64,000 nucleotides of DNA, from the NCBI RefSeq assembly GCF_042666435.1, contig NZ_JBHTDC010000001.1:558001-622000 (forward strand). The letters are read 5' to 3'. This stretch comes from Allosphingosinicella sp042666435. Its GTDB lineage: Bacteria > Pseudomonadota > Alphaproteobacteria > Sphingomonadales > Sphingomonadaceae. Within the stretch, counting starts at the first letter, position 1. Each line of letters starts with the position of its first letter. This document shows positions 51,545 to 59,985 of the stretch, piece after piece. Made by a program: the position numbers and the translations under genes. A model generated the notes under the pieces. The model did no database searches. It saw nothing but the letters and a program-made list of their open reading frames with translations, and was not told where the DNA came from.

Positions 51545-52084
51545 TCAGCCGCCTTCGAAGGCGATGAGGCTTCGCACCGGGAAGCCCTGCTCGCGCAGCC
51601 GCTCCGCGCCGCCGAGGCCGGGCAGGTCGATGACGAAGCTCGCGCCCAGCACGATCGCCCCCGCCCGGCGCACCAGCCGCGTCGCCGCCTCGGCCGTGCC
51701 GCCGGTGGCGATGAGGTCGTCGACCAGCTCGACTCGGGCGCCGGGAGCGCAGGCGTCGATATGCATGGTCAGGCGGTCGGCGCCATATTCGAGCAGATAA
51801 TCCTCGGCGATGGTCGCGCCGGGCAGCTTGCCGTCCTTGCGGATGAGGAGGAGCCCGACGCCGAGCCGCTGGGCGAGCGCGGCGCCGACGACGAAGCCCC
51901 GCGCCTCGATGGCGGCGACGAAATCGGGCTTCTCCTCGATCCGGAAGGCGATGCGCTCGATGGCCGCGGCGAACCCGGCCGCGTCGAGCAGCAAAGTGGA
52001 GATGTCGCGAAACTGGACGCCCGGGCGCGGAAAATCCGATATCGTCCGGATCAGCGCCTTGAGGTCGTCGTTACCATTCGGCAT
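51545..52084 (-). CDS. apt: Adenine phosphoribosyltransferase
   Basis: Salvages adenine to AMP with PRPP. It is 179 aa. The N-terminal DLKALIRTISDFPRPGVQFRD and the PRPP-binding VELVDDLIATGGTAEAA are characteristic, and AAIEARGFVVGAALAQRLG lies between them. It lies 24 nt downstream of petC on the same strand, so it may share the cytochrome bc1 transcript. Confidence 0.95.
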   Translation of the reverse strand: MPNGNDDLKALIRTISDFPRPGVQFRDISTLLLDAAGFAAAIERIAFRIEEKPDFVAAIEARGFVVGAALAQRLGVGLLLIRKDGKLPGATIAEDYLLEYGADRLTMHIDACAPGARVELVDDLIATGGTAEAATRLVRRAGAIVLGASFVIDLPGLGGAERLREQGFPVRSLIAFEGG

Positions 52085-52108
52085 CGCGCTTCCTCAAGGC
52101 GACGGCTC

Positions 52109-53023
52109 TTATCCGTCCATCCCCGCTTCGCGGCTGGCGGCGTCGCGCTTGGCCATGTTCTCCGGATCGAGCGGGCCGATGGCGCGCACGTCGCGCTTCG
52201 CCGTCGCCCAGATGTTGCGGTAGGACAGATAAGCGAGCCCGGTCGCGATCAGCAGGAAGATCAGAACCGCGATGCCGGTGCGGTGGCGGCTCTCCAGATT
52301 GGGCTCGGCGGTCCAGACGAGGAAGGCGGACACGTCCTTCGCCATCTGGTCGACCGTGGCGTTGGTTCCGTCGGCATAGGTCACCTGGCCGTCCGCGACG
52401 ATCGGCGGCGGCATCGCGATGTTGAGGTTCGCGAAATAGGGATTGTAATGGAGCCCCTGCCCCGGGCGGTTCTCCGCCGGCAGGTTGGCGGGCGGGTTCT
52501 GATAGCCGGTGAGCAGCGAATAGATATATTCGGCGCCGCCGTTGCGCGCCTTGGTGATCAGCGAGAGATCGGGCGGGAAGGCGTTGTTGTTGGCGGCGCG
52601 GCCGGCGACTTCGTTGGCATAAGGATGCGGGAAGCGATCGGCGGGGATCGCCTTGCGGGTGGCGGCCTCCCCGGTATTGGGATCGATGCTCGGCACCTCG
52701 ATCACCCATTGGTCGGCGATCGCCTTCACCTCGGCCTCGTTATAGCCGATCTGCTCGAGGTTGCGGAACGCGACCAAGTTGAGGCCGTGGCAGGCCGCGC
52801 AGACCTCCTTGTAGACTTGGAAGCCGCGCTGCAGCTGCTGGCGGTCGAAGGTGCCGAACGGACCTTCGCTCGCGAAAGCCACGTCCTTCGCCTCGCGGTG
52901 GAATTCATGTTCCACGGTCGGCTGGGGAGGCTCCTGGATGAACGCGCTCGCGCCGGTGATCAAAGAGACCAGCAGGACGAGGATGAAGCCGGCTCCGACC
53001 AGGGCGCCAATCAAACGGATCAT
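52109..53023 (-). CDS. petC: Cytochrome c1
   Basis: Haem-c subunit of the bc1 complex, passing electrons from the Rieske protein to soluble cytochrome c. It is 304 aa. A membrane-type signal is at the N-terminus. The haem site is CAACHGLNLV near residue 75, and the axial Met is probably in LNIAMPPPIV. The C-terminal anchor reads GIAVLIFLLIATGLAYLSYR. Last of petA-petB-petC. Confidence 0.95.
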   Translation of the reverse strand: MIRLIGALVGAGFILVLLVSLITGASAFIQEPPQPTVEHEFHREAKDVAFASEGPFGTFDRQQLQRGFQVYKEVCAACHGLNLVAFRNLEQIGYNEAEVKAIADQWVIEVPSIDPNTGEAATRKAIPADRFPHPYANEVAGRAANNNAFPPDLSLITKARNGGAEYIYSLLTGYQNPPANLPAENRPGQGLHYNPYFANLNIAMPPPIVADGQVTYADGTNATVDQMAKDVSAFLVWTAEPNLESRHRTGIAVLIFLLIATGLAYLSYRNIWATAKRDVRAIGPLDPENMAKRDAASREAGMDG

Positions 53024-53038
53024 GACCTGTCTTACCCC

Positions 53039-54334
53039 TTACTCAGCAGGCGCGGGCTGGACGCCCAGTGGCGCGGCTTCCGCTTTCTCGCCGTGCAGCA
53101 CGCTTTCCGTGATCGAATTGGGCAGCGGCAGCGTCTTCTCCAGGCTGGAGACGAGCGGCAATATGATGAGGAAATGCGCGAAATAATAGATGGTCGCGAG
53201 CTGGCTCAGCATCACGTACGGCTCTTCGGCGGGAAGGCCGCCGCACCAGCCCAGGATCAGCACGTCGATGACGAGCAGCCAGAAGAACTGCTTGAAGCGC
53301 GGCCGGTAGCTGCCCGAGCGCACCGGCGACCGGTCGAGCCAGGGCAGGAAGAACAAGAGCAGGATCGACGCGAACATCGCGATCACGCCCCACAATTTCG
53401 CCGGCAGGATGAAGTCGACGGTGAAGGCGCGCAGGATCGCGTAGAAGGGCCAGAAATACCATTCGGGCACGATATGCGCCGGCGTCGAGAGCGGGTTGGC
53501 CGGGATGTAATTGTCGGCATGGCCGAGGAAATTCGGCGCGAAGAACATGAGCAATGCAAGCGCGATCAGGAAGATGCCGAGCCCGAAGCCGTCCTTGGCG
53601 GTATAATAAGGATGGAAGGGCACCGTGTCCTGCGGGGTCTTGACGTCGACGCCCGTCGGATTGCCCGATCCCGGAATGTGCAGCGCCCAGATGTGGAGGA
53701 TGATGACTCCCGCGATCACGAACGGCAGCAGGTAGTGGAGCGAGAAGAAGCGATTGAGCGCCGCCTGGTCGGGCGCGAAGCCGCCGAGCAGCCATTGCTG
53801 GATGGGCTCCCCGACCAAAGGAATCGCCGCGAACAGCCCGGTGATAACCTGCGCGCCCCAGAAGCTCATCTGCCCCCAGGGAAGGACATAGCCCATGAAC
53901 GCCGTCGCCATCATCAGCAGGAAGATGACCAGGCCGAGCAGCCACACCATCTCGCGCGGCGCCTTGTACGAGCCGTAATAGAGGCCGCGGAAGATATGGA
54001 TGTAGGTGACGATGAAGAAGAAGCTCGCCCCATTGGCGTGGGCGTAGCGCAGCAGCCAGCCGGAATTGACGTTGCGCATGATATGCTCGACCGACTCGAA
54101 CGCGCCCGCGGCGGTCGGCGCATAATGCATCGCCAGGATGATGCCGGTGACGATCTGGATAGTAAGCGCGACGCCCGCGAGGACCCCGAAATTCCAGAAA
54201 TGGTTCAAGTTGCGCGGCACCGGATAGCCGCCGCCGACCGAATTCCAGACCAGGCGCGGGAGCGGCAGCCGCTCGTCCATCCACCGCATGAAGCCGTTTT
54301 TCGGCCGATATTCTTCCGCCCAGGGAAAGCTCAT
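53039..54334 (-). CDS. petB: Cytochrome b of the bc1 complex
   Basis: 431 aa membrane protein with two b haems. Family segments include LNHFWNFGVLAGVAL, MRNVNSGWLLRYAHANGASF, GYVLPWGQMSFWGAQVITG, the PEWY quinol-site motif in IVPEWYFWPFYAILRAF, and LPWLDRSPVRSG. The number and spacing of hydrophobic segments fit eight helices. It lies 11 nt after petA and 15 nt before petC. Confidence 0.97.
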   Translation of the reverse strand: MSFPWAEEYRPKNGFMRWMDERLPLPRLVWNSVGGGYPVPRNLNHFWNFGVLAGVALTIQIVTGIILAMHYAPTAAGAFESVEHIMRNVNSGWLLRYAHANGASFFFIVTYIHIFRGLYYGSYKAPREMVWLLGLVIFLLMMATAFMGYVLPWGQMSFWGAQVITGLFAAIPLVGEPIQQWLLGGFAPDQAALNRFFSLHYLLPFVIAGVIILHIWALHIPGSGNPTGVDVKTPQDTVPFHPYYTAKDGFGLGIFLIALALLMFFAPNFLGHADNYIPANPLSTPAHIVPEWYFWPFYAILRAFTVDFILPAKLWGVIAMFASILLLFFLPWLDRSPVRSGSYRPRFKQFFWLLVIDVLILGWCGGLPAEEPYVMLSQLATIYYFAHFLIILPLVSSLEKTLPLPNSITESVLHGEKAEAAPLGVQPAPAE

Positions 54335-54345
54335 CTCAATCTACC

Positions 54346-54924
54346 TCAGCCGATCTGGACCAATGTGTCGGACGCGAACGCATATTCCGGCACCAGCAGG
54401 TTCGTGGGCGCCGGGCCTTTGCGGATGCGCGCGGCGGTGTCGTAATGCGAGCCGTGGCAGGGACAGAAATAGCCGCCATATTCGCCTTTGTTCTCGCCCT
54501 CGGCCGCGCCCAGCGGAACGCAGCCGAGATGGGTGCAGACGCCCATCGTGATCAGCCACTGATTCTTGCCTTCCTTGGTGCGCTCGGCGAGCGTCTGCGG
54601 ATCGCGCAGCTCGCCGATCGGCACGGCATTGGCGGCCTGGATCTCCTGCGGCGTCAGGTGCCGCACGAACAAGGGCTGCTTGCGGAAGATGGTCTTGATC
54701 GCCTGGCCCGGCTCGATCGCGGAGACGTCGACCTCGATCGAGGACAAAGCCAGCACATCCGCCGACGGATTCATCTGCGTGATAAGCGGGTAGAGCGTCG
54801 CCACCCCGCCCACGCCAGCGAAGCTCACCGCGGCGATGTTGATGAAATCGCGGCGGCGGACGCCTCCTTCTTCAGGAGTCCCCGCTTCCGCACCCGTATC
54901 ATCGGCATGTCGAACCGTCGCCAT
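54346..54924 (-). CDS. petA: Rieske iron-sulfur subunit of the bc1 complex
   Basis: 192 aa. The N-terminus has a twin-arginine-like signal with a membrane anchor (RRRDFINIAAVSFAGVGG). The 2Fe-2S ligands are CTHLGCVPLG and CPCHGSHYD. First gene of the operon, divergent from trmL with 183 nt between the starts, which must hold both promoters. Confidence 0.96.
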   Translation of the reverse strand: MATVRHADDTGAEAGTPEEGGVRRRDFINIAAVSFAGVGGVATLYPLITQMNPSADVLALSSIEVDVSAIEPGQAIKTIFRKQPLFVRHLTPQEIQAANAVPIGELRDPQTLAERTKEGKNQWLITMGVCTHLGCVPLGAAEGENKGEYGGYFCPCHGSHYDTAARIRKGPAPTNLLVPEYAFASDTLVQIG

Positions 54925-55107
54925 TTCAACCCTTCAGCGATTCAAATCGGATGTGCCAAAAGTCGCCATGGGCGGATTGCCGCGGCGACTCGTGTACACG
55001 CCGCGTCAGGCAACCCCCATTTGCGGCTTCGGGGCCTGATAGCCGCGCGGGACGCGCTTTGCCAACAGCGATTTTGACCCGGACGCGCCAAGCGCTATCG
55101 AGAACCC

Positions 55108-55560
55108 ATGCGGATCGCGCTTTATCAGCCGGACCAGGCGGGCAATGTCGGCACCATATTGCGGCTGGCGGCCTGCCTCGGCGTGCCGGTCGACATCGTC
55201 GAGCCCTGCGGCTTCCCCTGGGGGGACCGCGCGCTCAAGAGGGCCGGCATGGATTATGCGGAGATCGCCAACGTGACCCGGCATGAAAGCTGGGATGCGT
55301 TCGAGGCCCAGGCGACAGGCCGCGTCGTCCTGCTCACGACCAAAGGCGATGTGCCGTTGCCGGAGGCACGCTTCCGGCCGGACGACATCCTCCTCCTGGG
55401 CTCCGAGAGCGCCGGCGCGCCGCCTGAGGTCCATGAACGCGCCGCACTCCGCATCCGCCTTCCCCAAGTGCCGGGCACCCGCTCCCTCAACCTCGCCGTC
55501 GCCGCCGGCATCGCGTTGGGCGAAGCGCTGAGGCAGACGGAGGGGTGGCCGAAGCCCTGA
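55108..55560 (+). CDS. trmL: tRNA (cytidine/uridine-34-2'-O)-methyltransferase
   Basis: 150 aa single-domain SPOUT enzyme that methylates the wobble base of some tRNA-Leu. Knot motifs are RIALYQPDQAGNVGTILR at the N-terminus, ILLLGSESAGAPPEV and VPGTRSLNLAVAAGIAL at the C-terminus. The size matches TrmL rather than TrmJ or RlmB. Confidence 0.92.
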   Translation: MRIALYQPDQAGNVGTILRLAACLGVPVDIVEPCGFPWGDRALKRAGMDYAEIANVTRHESWDAFEAQATGRVVLLTTKGDVPLPEARFRPDDILLLGSESAGAPPEVHERAALRIRLPQVPGTRSLNLAVAAGIALGEALRQTEGWPKP

Positions 55561-55602
55561 GTTCGGTGGGCGGCGACGGGCGCTCCGGCACCGCGGAGGT
55601 CG

Positions 55603-56440
55603 TTATTTGCGTGACCCAATTCCGGAACCTCCGCCCGCACAGACGGCAGGCACCCAGGCGCCCACCCGTTCATTCCATCGACTCCCCGGCGGCACGCCTC
55701 GCCTGACGCCGAGGGCGCGGAGTCGCTTGTCGAGCAGCGTGATCGCGTCGTCGAAGCTCATCCGCTTCTGATGGCCGTGGCGCCACTCCCGCGGGGCGGG
55801 CCGGCCGCCGCGCCGGTCCCACCCGGCGAGCAGCTTCATCACGCGCTCGAACTCGTTCGCCGCCTCGCCGGAGAGCAAGGCGGTCGGCTCGGCCTCCTCG
55901 ATCGCCTCGCGGAGCCGCTGCTGCGCCCCCAGCCGCTGCCGCACCGCTTCCCCCTCCAGCCGGACATAGCCCTGCTCCAGCGCCTCCTGGAATTCCCCGG
56001 CGAAGACCGTATCCTTGCGGCGATAGGCGTAAACGGTCCGCTCGCAGACCCCCGGCTTCCGCGGCGGCGGCGGTGGCGTCGCAGCTCCAGGCAAAATGGG
56101 CGAGGAACACCTGCTGGCGCTTCTCGTCGAACCACACATGCCGCATCTTCCGCCGCTGCAACACGCGGCGGTTGTTCGACACGATCCGCGTCTCCGGCGC
56201 TTCGTCGGGTCCCGCCGGCCGCCGCCGCTCCGCCTGGGCCGAAACCGCGTGCGCCTCGTCCGACCCGGCGCGAAACGCCGGATCGCCCCGCGCCACGCGA
56301 TAGAAGCTGTTCAGCGCATAACCGCCCGCCGCGGCCGCCTCCTGGCGCAGCGAGCCGGGGCGTAGAGCCGCCAGGAAAGCCGCCTTTGCCGCCGCCCCGA
56401 TCGGCGCCTTCCACCGCCGCGAATCACCCTCCCCGCTCAT
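55603..56440 (-). pseudogene. Frameshifted gene for a double-HTH, terminase-small-subunit-like protein
   Basis: From ATG 56440 the reverse strand reads MSGEGDSRRWKAPIG, then a first HTH-like unit (LRQEAAAAGGYALNSFYRVA) and, after KMRHVWFDEKRQQVFLAHFA, the start of a second (SCDATAAAAEAG). There the frame is lost at a run of five C on the plus strand (56049-56053). One frame over, the unit continues VCERTVYAYRRKDTVFAGEF and EALEQGYVRLEGEAVRQRLG to a stop at 55603. Removing one base from the run would join the two parts. Such two-unit HTH proteins resemble phage terminase small subunits; function unproven. Either a real frameshift or a sequencing error. Confidence 0.75.
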
Positions 56441-56743
56441 CCGGGAGTTTAGAACATAAAAAGAACGAGTAGGAAAATAGTCCGGCCCTATTCCTCGAAA
56501 CATGTAAGCGACTGTTCCCCGGCGAAAGCCGGGGTCCAGCCCAGCCGAGATCGCGCGCGATAGCGCGCATTCGACGCTTCGCGTCAAATCTGGACCCCGA
56601 CGAGAAAGGCCGGTCGGCATCGACCACGAAGAGGACGAGCTGATCGAGATCGTTCGTGCCGCTGCTCGCCAGCTGCATCGCCCTTGACAGCCAGCCGCGA
56701 AGCGGCCCTTTTTGTTCGCTCAACGACTGGCGACGGGCCGTAC
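56441..56743. other. Gene-free stretch between HTH pseudogene and Imm53 gene
   Basis: About 300 nt with no supported gene. It begins AT-richer (56441-56510) and then holds the repeat at 56515-56613. The remainder (56614-56743) has no recognisable signal. Confidence 0.5.
56515..56613. repeat. Degraded copy of the repeat found inside gcvPB
   Basis: The left arm 56515-56539 matches the gcvPB element almost exactly. The right part (56590-56613) shares ctggaccccg and then diverges. The long middle contains a separate palindrome (tcgcgcgcgatagcgcgc). Confidence 0.75.
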
Positions 56744-57100
56744 TCAGGTGCCGTTCGCGGTTTGCTCGATCTGGCCCTCCGCCCAGGAGCGGAATGCCGA
56801 AATGAGGCGGCCGAGATCGCGCGGGCCACCCCAACCTTTGAACTTCGAGCCGTCGACCCGGCAAACAAGCCAAGGGACGTCGCCGTCTCCGCCCTGAACA
56901 GGCTCTTCCGCGTCAGGCACCCCTTGGTAAATTGGCGTGAAGTTTAGGCCTTCCAATGCGGTGCCATCCAGATCGATGGTCAGACCCCATCCGGGGTTGT
57001 CGAGCGTGTCGATCGTGACACCGAACTGGTGCTCCCAGTCCTCATCGCACTGCGCGAGATACCATTGCATCAACCAAAGTAGGTCATCTGGCGCGTTCAT
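56744..57100 (-). CDS. Immunity protein 53 (Imm53) family protein
   Basis: 118 aa from ATG 57100; an earlier ATG at 57136 adds 12 residues. The sequence LLWLMQWYLAQCDEDWEH, then TLDNPGWGLTIDLDGTALEG and VPWLVCRVDGSKFKGWGG, fits the Imm53 family of predicted immunity proteins of polymorphic toxin systems. A short acidic insert (VPDAEEPVQGGDGD) breaks the domain. No toxin gene, secretion marker or further immunity gene is seen nearby, so it looks like an orphan that may protect against toxins of other strains. Confidence 0.82.
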   Translation of the reverse strand: MNAPDDLLWLMQWYLAQCDEDWEHQFGVTIDTLDNPGWGLTIDLDGTALEGLNFTPIYQGVPDAEEPVQGGDGDVPWLVCRVDGSKFKGWGGPRDLGRLISAFRSWAEGQIEQTANGT

Positions 57101-57191
57101 TCCGCTACAGTAGCGACCAGCCTCGAACATCCGCAATGAATTGCTGATTCAGTCGCTCATTGCCGGGAACCAGCAGGCACCCGACTCACCC

Positions 57192-57626
57192 CTAATGGAT
57201 AGCAGACGGGAACGGTAAGAAGGAGCCGCGCCAGCCAGGGCATCGTTGTTTCGTGCGCCGCGTCCAAGTGGCGAAGAAGGTTTGGTACAGCCCTGCATCG
57301 TTCGCACGATAGACCGGAATGAAAGCCTCGACGAGTTTCACCGCGAAGCGCCAATCCTGGTCAGCCGATGGAGATACGGCTCCGAATCGTGCGGCCAGGT
57401 AGGCTGCGCCTCCCAGCCCCTGGGTGTGAGCCCATTCGTCCAATCCTCCCAGCTTCTCGTCGGCCTCGCCGGGATTAGAGCGATCCAGCAGCATCTGGGT
57501 AATGAACTCGGCGGAGCTCTCGGTCGCATCGCACTGGATGCTGCTCGTGATGCCCGCGGCAGCCGCTGACAGACAACCTTCGAGCGAGCTAGCAGCGATG
57601 ACGATCAGCAGGGTACGACACTTCAT
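57192..57626 (-). CDS. Small lipoprotein of unknown function
   Basis: 144 aa from ATG 57626. The N-terminus MKCRTLLIVIAASSLEGCLS ends in a lipobox-like SLEGC. The mature part is helical with several aromatic residues (LDEWAHTQGLGGAAYLAARF, then VKLVEAFIPVYRANDAG) and has further cysteines. The base composition is less GC-rich than hemF next door. No family recognised. Divergent from hemF. Confidence 0.65.
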   Translation of the reverse strand: MKCRTLLIVIAASSLEGCLSAAAAGITSSIQCDATESSAEFITQMLLDRSNPGEADEKLGGLDEWAHTQGLGGAAYLAARFGAVSPSADQDWRFAVKLVEAFIPVYRANDAGLYQTFFATWTRRTKQRCPGWRGSFLPFPSAIH

Positions 57627-57756
57627 GACGGGATGCTGCCATTGGCAGAGAATGTCCGCAATGGGCCCTTGCGGATTGCGCAATCCACGGGCGCGGGCCG
57701 CCGCGCGGCTTGCAAGCCGCGCCACACCACGGCATCGGGTCGCGCGGGAGTCACGG

Positions 57757-58599
57757 ATGATCGAGCTGGACGAAGAACAACAAAGCGCTCGGGACTGGTT
57801 CGAGTCCTTGCGCGACCGCATCTGCGCGGAATTCGAGGCGGTCGAGCGGGAAGCCGAAAGCGGGGCCGCGTTCGACTATATCGAATGGGACCGCACCGAC
57901 CCGGACGGAACCCCCGGCGGGGGCGGCGTTCGCGGGGTGATGAAGGGCGAGGTGTTCGAGAAAGTGGGGGTCAACGTCTCCACTGTCGGCGGCAGCTTCA
58001 GCCCCGAATTCGCCGCCACCATCCATGGCGCGGGCGAGGATCCGAGCTTCTTCGCGACCGGCATCAGCCTGGTCGCGCACATGGCCAATCCGCACGTCCC
58101 CGCCGTCCACATGAACATGCGCTTCCTGTGCACGACCAGACGCTGGTTCGGCGGCGGCGCCGACCTCAATCCGCCTATCCCCTATGAGGAGGATACGGCC
58201 GATTTCCACGCCCGCCTCCGCGCCGCCTGCGCCGCCCACGACCCGACTTATTATCCGCGCTTCTCCCAATGGGCGGAGGAGTATTTCTTCCTGCCCCATC
58301 GCGGCGTCCAGCGCGGCGTCGGCGGCATCTTCTACGACCATCTCGAAGAGCATTTCGACGGCAATTTCGCCTTCACCCGCGATGTCGGCGAGGCCTTCCT
58401 CGACGTCTTCCCCCGGCTGGTGCGCCGCCGCATGGACACGCCTTTCACCGACGGCGACAAGGCGCGGCAGCTCGAATATCGCGGGCGCTATGCCGAGTTC
58501 AACCTGCTCTACGACCGCGGCACATTGTTCGGCCTCAGGACCGGCGGCAATGTCGACGCCATCCTGATGAGCCTGCCGCCGATGGCGACATGGGCCTGA
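57757..58599 (+). CDS. hemF: Oxygen-dependent coproporphyrinogen III oxidase
   Basis: Aerobic oxidative decarboxylation of coproporphyrinogen III in haem synthesis. It is 280 aa. Family motifs are GGGVRGVMKGEVFEKVGVN, FFATGISLVAHMANPHVPAV, HMNMRFL, WFGGGADLNPPIPYEEDT and GRYAEFNLLYDRGTLFGL. ATG 57757 follows a GGAG-like site and begins at the expected place; the frame is open much further up through the small lipoprotein region. It overlaps the next gene by 10 nt. Confidence 0.96.
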   Translation: MIELDEEQQSARDWFESLRDRICAEFEAVEREAESGAAFDYIEWDRTDPDGTPGGGGVRGVMKGEVFEKVGVNVSTVGGSFSPEFAATIHGAGEDPSFFATGISLVAHMANPHVPAVHMNMRFLCTTRRWFGGGADLNPPIPYEEDTADFHARLRAACAAHDPTYYPRFSQWAEEYFFLPHRGVQRGVGGIFYDHLEEHFDGNFAFTRDVGEAFLDVFPRLVRRRMDTPFTDGDKARQLEYRGRYAEFNLLYDRGTLFGLRTGGNVDAILMSLPPMATWA

Positions 58600-59183
58600 T
58601 CGAGATTCCCGATGGCCATGTCGGCGCGGTGGTCACCTGTCTCGAAATGACCGAGCGGCCGCGGCCGCGGCCCCTGCCCGCCTCGCCGCTGCGGCTGAAA
58701 GCCTGGCCGGACATCGCGCCGGCCCAATATCGCCTGCTGTTCGAGCGGGTCGGCGGGCGCTGGCTCTGGGTCTCGCGGCTGGCGATGGACGATTCGGCGC
58801 TGGCCGCCGCTTTGGGCGAGGTCCACGCGGTGGTCGACCGCGCGGGCGTGGAGGTCGGGCTGGTCGAGCTTTCCTTCCGCGAGGAGGGCGAGTGTTTGAT
58901 CGCCTTCCTCGGGCTGGTGCCGGAGCTGGCCGGCAAGGGCCATGGCGGCTGGCTGTTCGCGCGGACGCTGATGCTGGCGTGGCGCGAAGGCATCGCGCGC
59001 GTCCGGGTCAATACCTGCACGCTCGATCACCCGGCGGCGCTGCCCGCTTATCTCAAGGCCGGTTTCAAGGCCTGGCGGCGCGCCTTCGAGAGCTTTCCCG
59101 ATCCGCGGGCCATCGGCCTGCTTCCAGCCGACGTCGCGCCTCAGATCCCGTTGCTGGGCGCCCCGGAGGCGAGCCGGCGGTAG
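58590..59183 (+). CDS. GNAT-family N-acetyltransferase
   Basis: 197 aa. The acetyl-CoA-binding loop is in GLVPELAGKGHGGWLFARTL, preceded by VEVGLVELSFREEGECLIAFL; VNTCTLDHPAALPAYLKAGF follows and is typical of GNAT. Acceptor unknown. ATG 58590 overlaps the hemF 3' end by 10 nt, suggesting coupling. Its 3' end overlaps the opposing membrane-protein gene by 43 nt. Confidence 0.85.
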   Translation: MGLIEIPDGHVGAVVTCLEMTERPRPRPLPASPLRLKAWPDIAPAQYRLLFERVGGRWLWVSRLAMDDSALAAALGEVHAVVDRAGVEVGLVELSFREEGECLIAFLGLVPELAGKGHGGWLFARTLMLAWREGIARVRVNTCTLDHPAALPAYLKAGFKAWRRAFESFPDPRAIGLLPADVAPQIPLLGAPEASRR

Positions 59184-59887
59184 AGCGAGGCGAGCAGCAC
59201 GATGAGGACGGTGTTGAAGATCGTCCCGACGGCGGCATCGAGGATGAGCAGCAGCAAAGCGCCGATTCCGCCGCCGCCGGCCGCCTTGTCGAACAGGAGG
59301 AAGATCGAGCCGAAGACCGTGGTCAGCGCCAGGCTGACGATGAAGAAGGTGAGGACGACGATCAGGATCAGGCCGACCAGGGCCCAGCCATGTCCTTTCG
59401 TGACCGCGAAGCTGCGGCGGATGACGGCGATCGGCCCGCGGCGGCCCTCGGCGACGATCACCGGTCCGGTGAGCGCGACCCGGCCCATCACGTAGAGGCC
59501 CGGCACGATGAAGGCGAACAGGCCGGCCATCACGATCAGGCCCGACACCAGGGACACGAGGAAATAGAGCGGCACCAGCAGCAGCGCCGCCTTCAGCGCC
59601 GCGCCGACCGTCGGCCGGTCGTCGTCGAGCGCGAGGATCAGCAGAGCGAGGTTGCCGACGAAGCCGACGATGTTGACGACGAGCAGCAAAGGCCAATTCT
59701 CGTTGATGTGCGCCACCAGCATCGCCAGGGTCGGCCCCTCGCCGCCGCCGGCCGGCTGGGGCGCGAAATAGCCGGTGAGGACCGAAGGCAGGAACAGGAA
59801 CACGCCGGCGACGGCGAGCAGCAGCGACGCATTGGCGCGCAGCAGCCTCGCCGCATCGTCCCAGACCGCGCTGTACGAAAATTTCAT
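59141..59887 (-). CDS. Multi-spanning membrane protein of unknown function
   Basis: 248 aa with about six hydrophobic segments (LLLAVAGVFLFLPSVLTGYF, LLVVNIVGFVGNLALLILAL, LFAFIVPGLYVMGRVALTG and others). The pattern with RRSFAVTKGHGWALVGLIL recalls the YciC/GlpQ-membrane-domain group, but this is weak. Convergent with the acetyltransferase gene and divergent from lipB. Confidence 0.75.
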   Translation of the reverse strand: MKFSYSAVWDDAARLLRANASLLLAVAGVFLFLPSVLTGYFAPQPAGGGEGPTLAMLVAHINENWPLLLVVNIVGFVGNLALLILALDDDRPTVGAALKAALLLVPLYFLVSLVSGLIVMAGLFAFIVPGLYVMGRVALTGPVIVAEGRRGPIAVIRRSFAVTKGHGWALVGLILIVVLTFFIVSLALTTVFGSIFLLFDKAAGGGGIGALLLLILDAAVGTIFNTVLIVLLASLYRRLASGAPSNGI

Positions 59888-59985
59888 GTGCCGGAGCCCC
59901 TTTTCCTCCGCCGCCTTTGCCCGCGCGTGGACGGAGTTTCAAGCAAGGCTTGAAAGCCGGACCGATCTGTGGCCGAAGCCCGGCC

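Noticed and set aside
51347..54445. Open frame of more than 1000 codons on the plus strand opposite apt and petC-petB
   Set aside because: It is the mirror of three well-supported genes in GC-rich DNA. The translation is Arg/Asp/Gly-rich with no domain, and the opposite strand encodes complete bc1 subunits.
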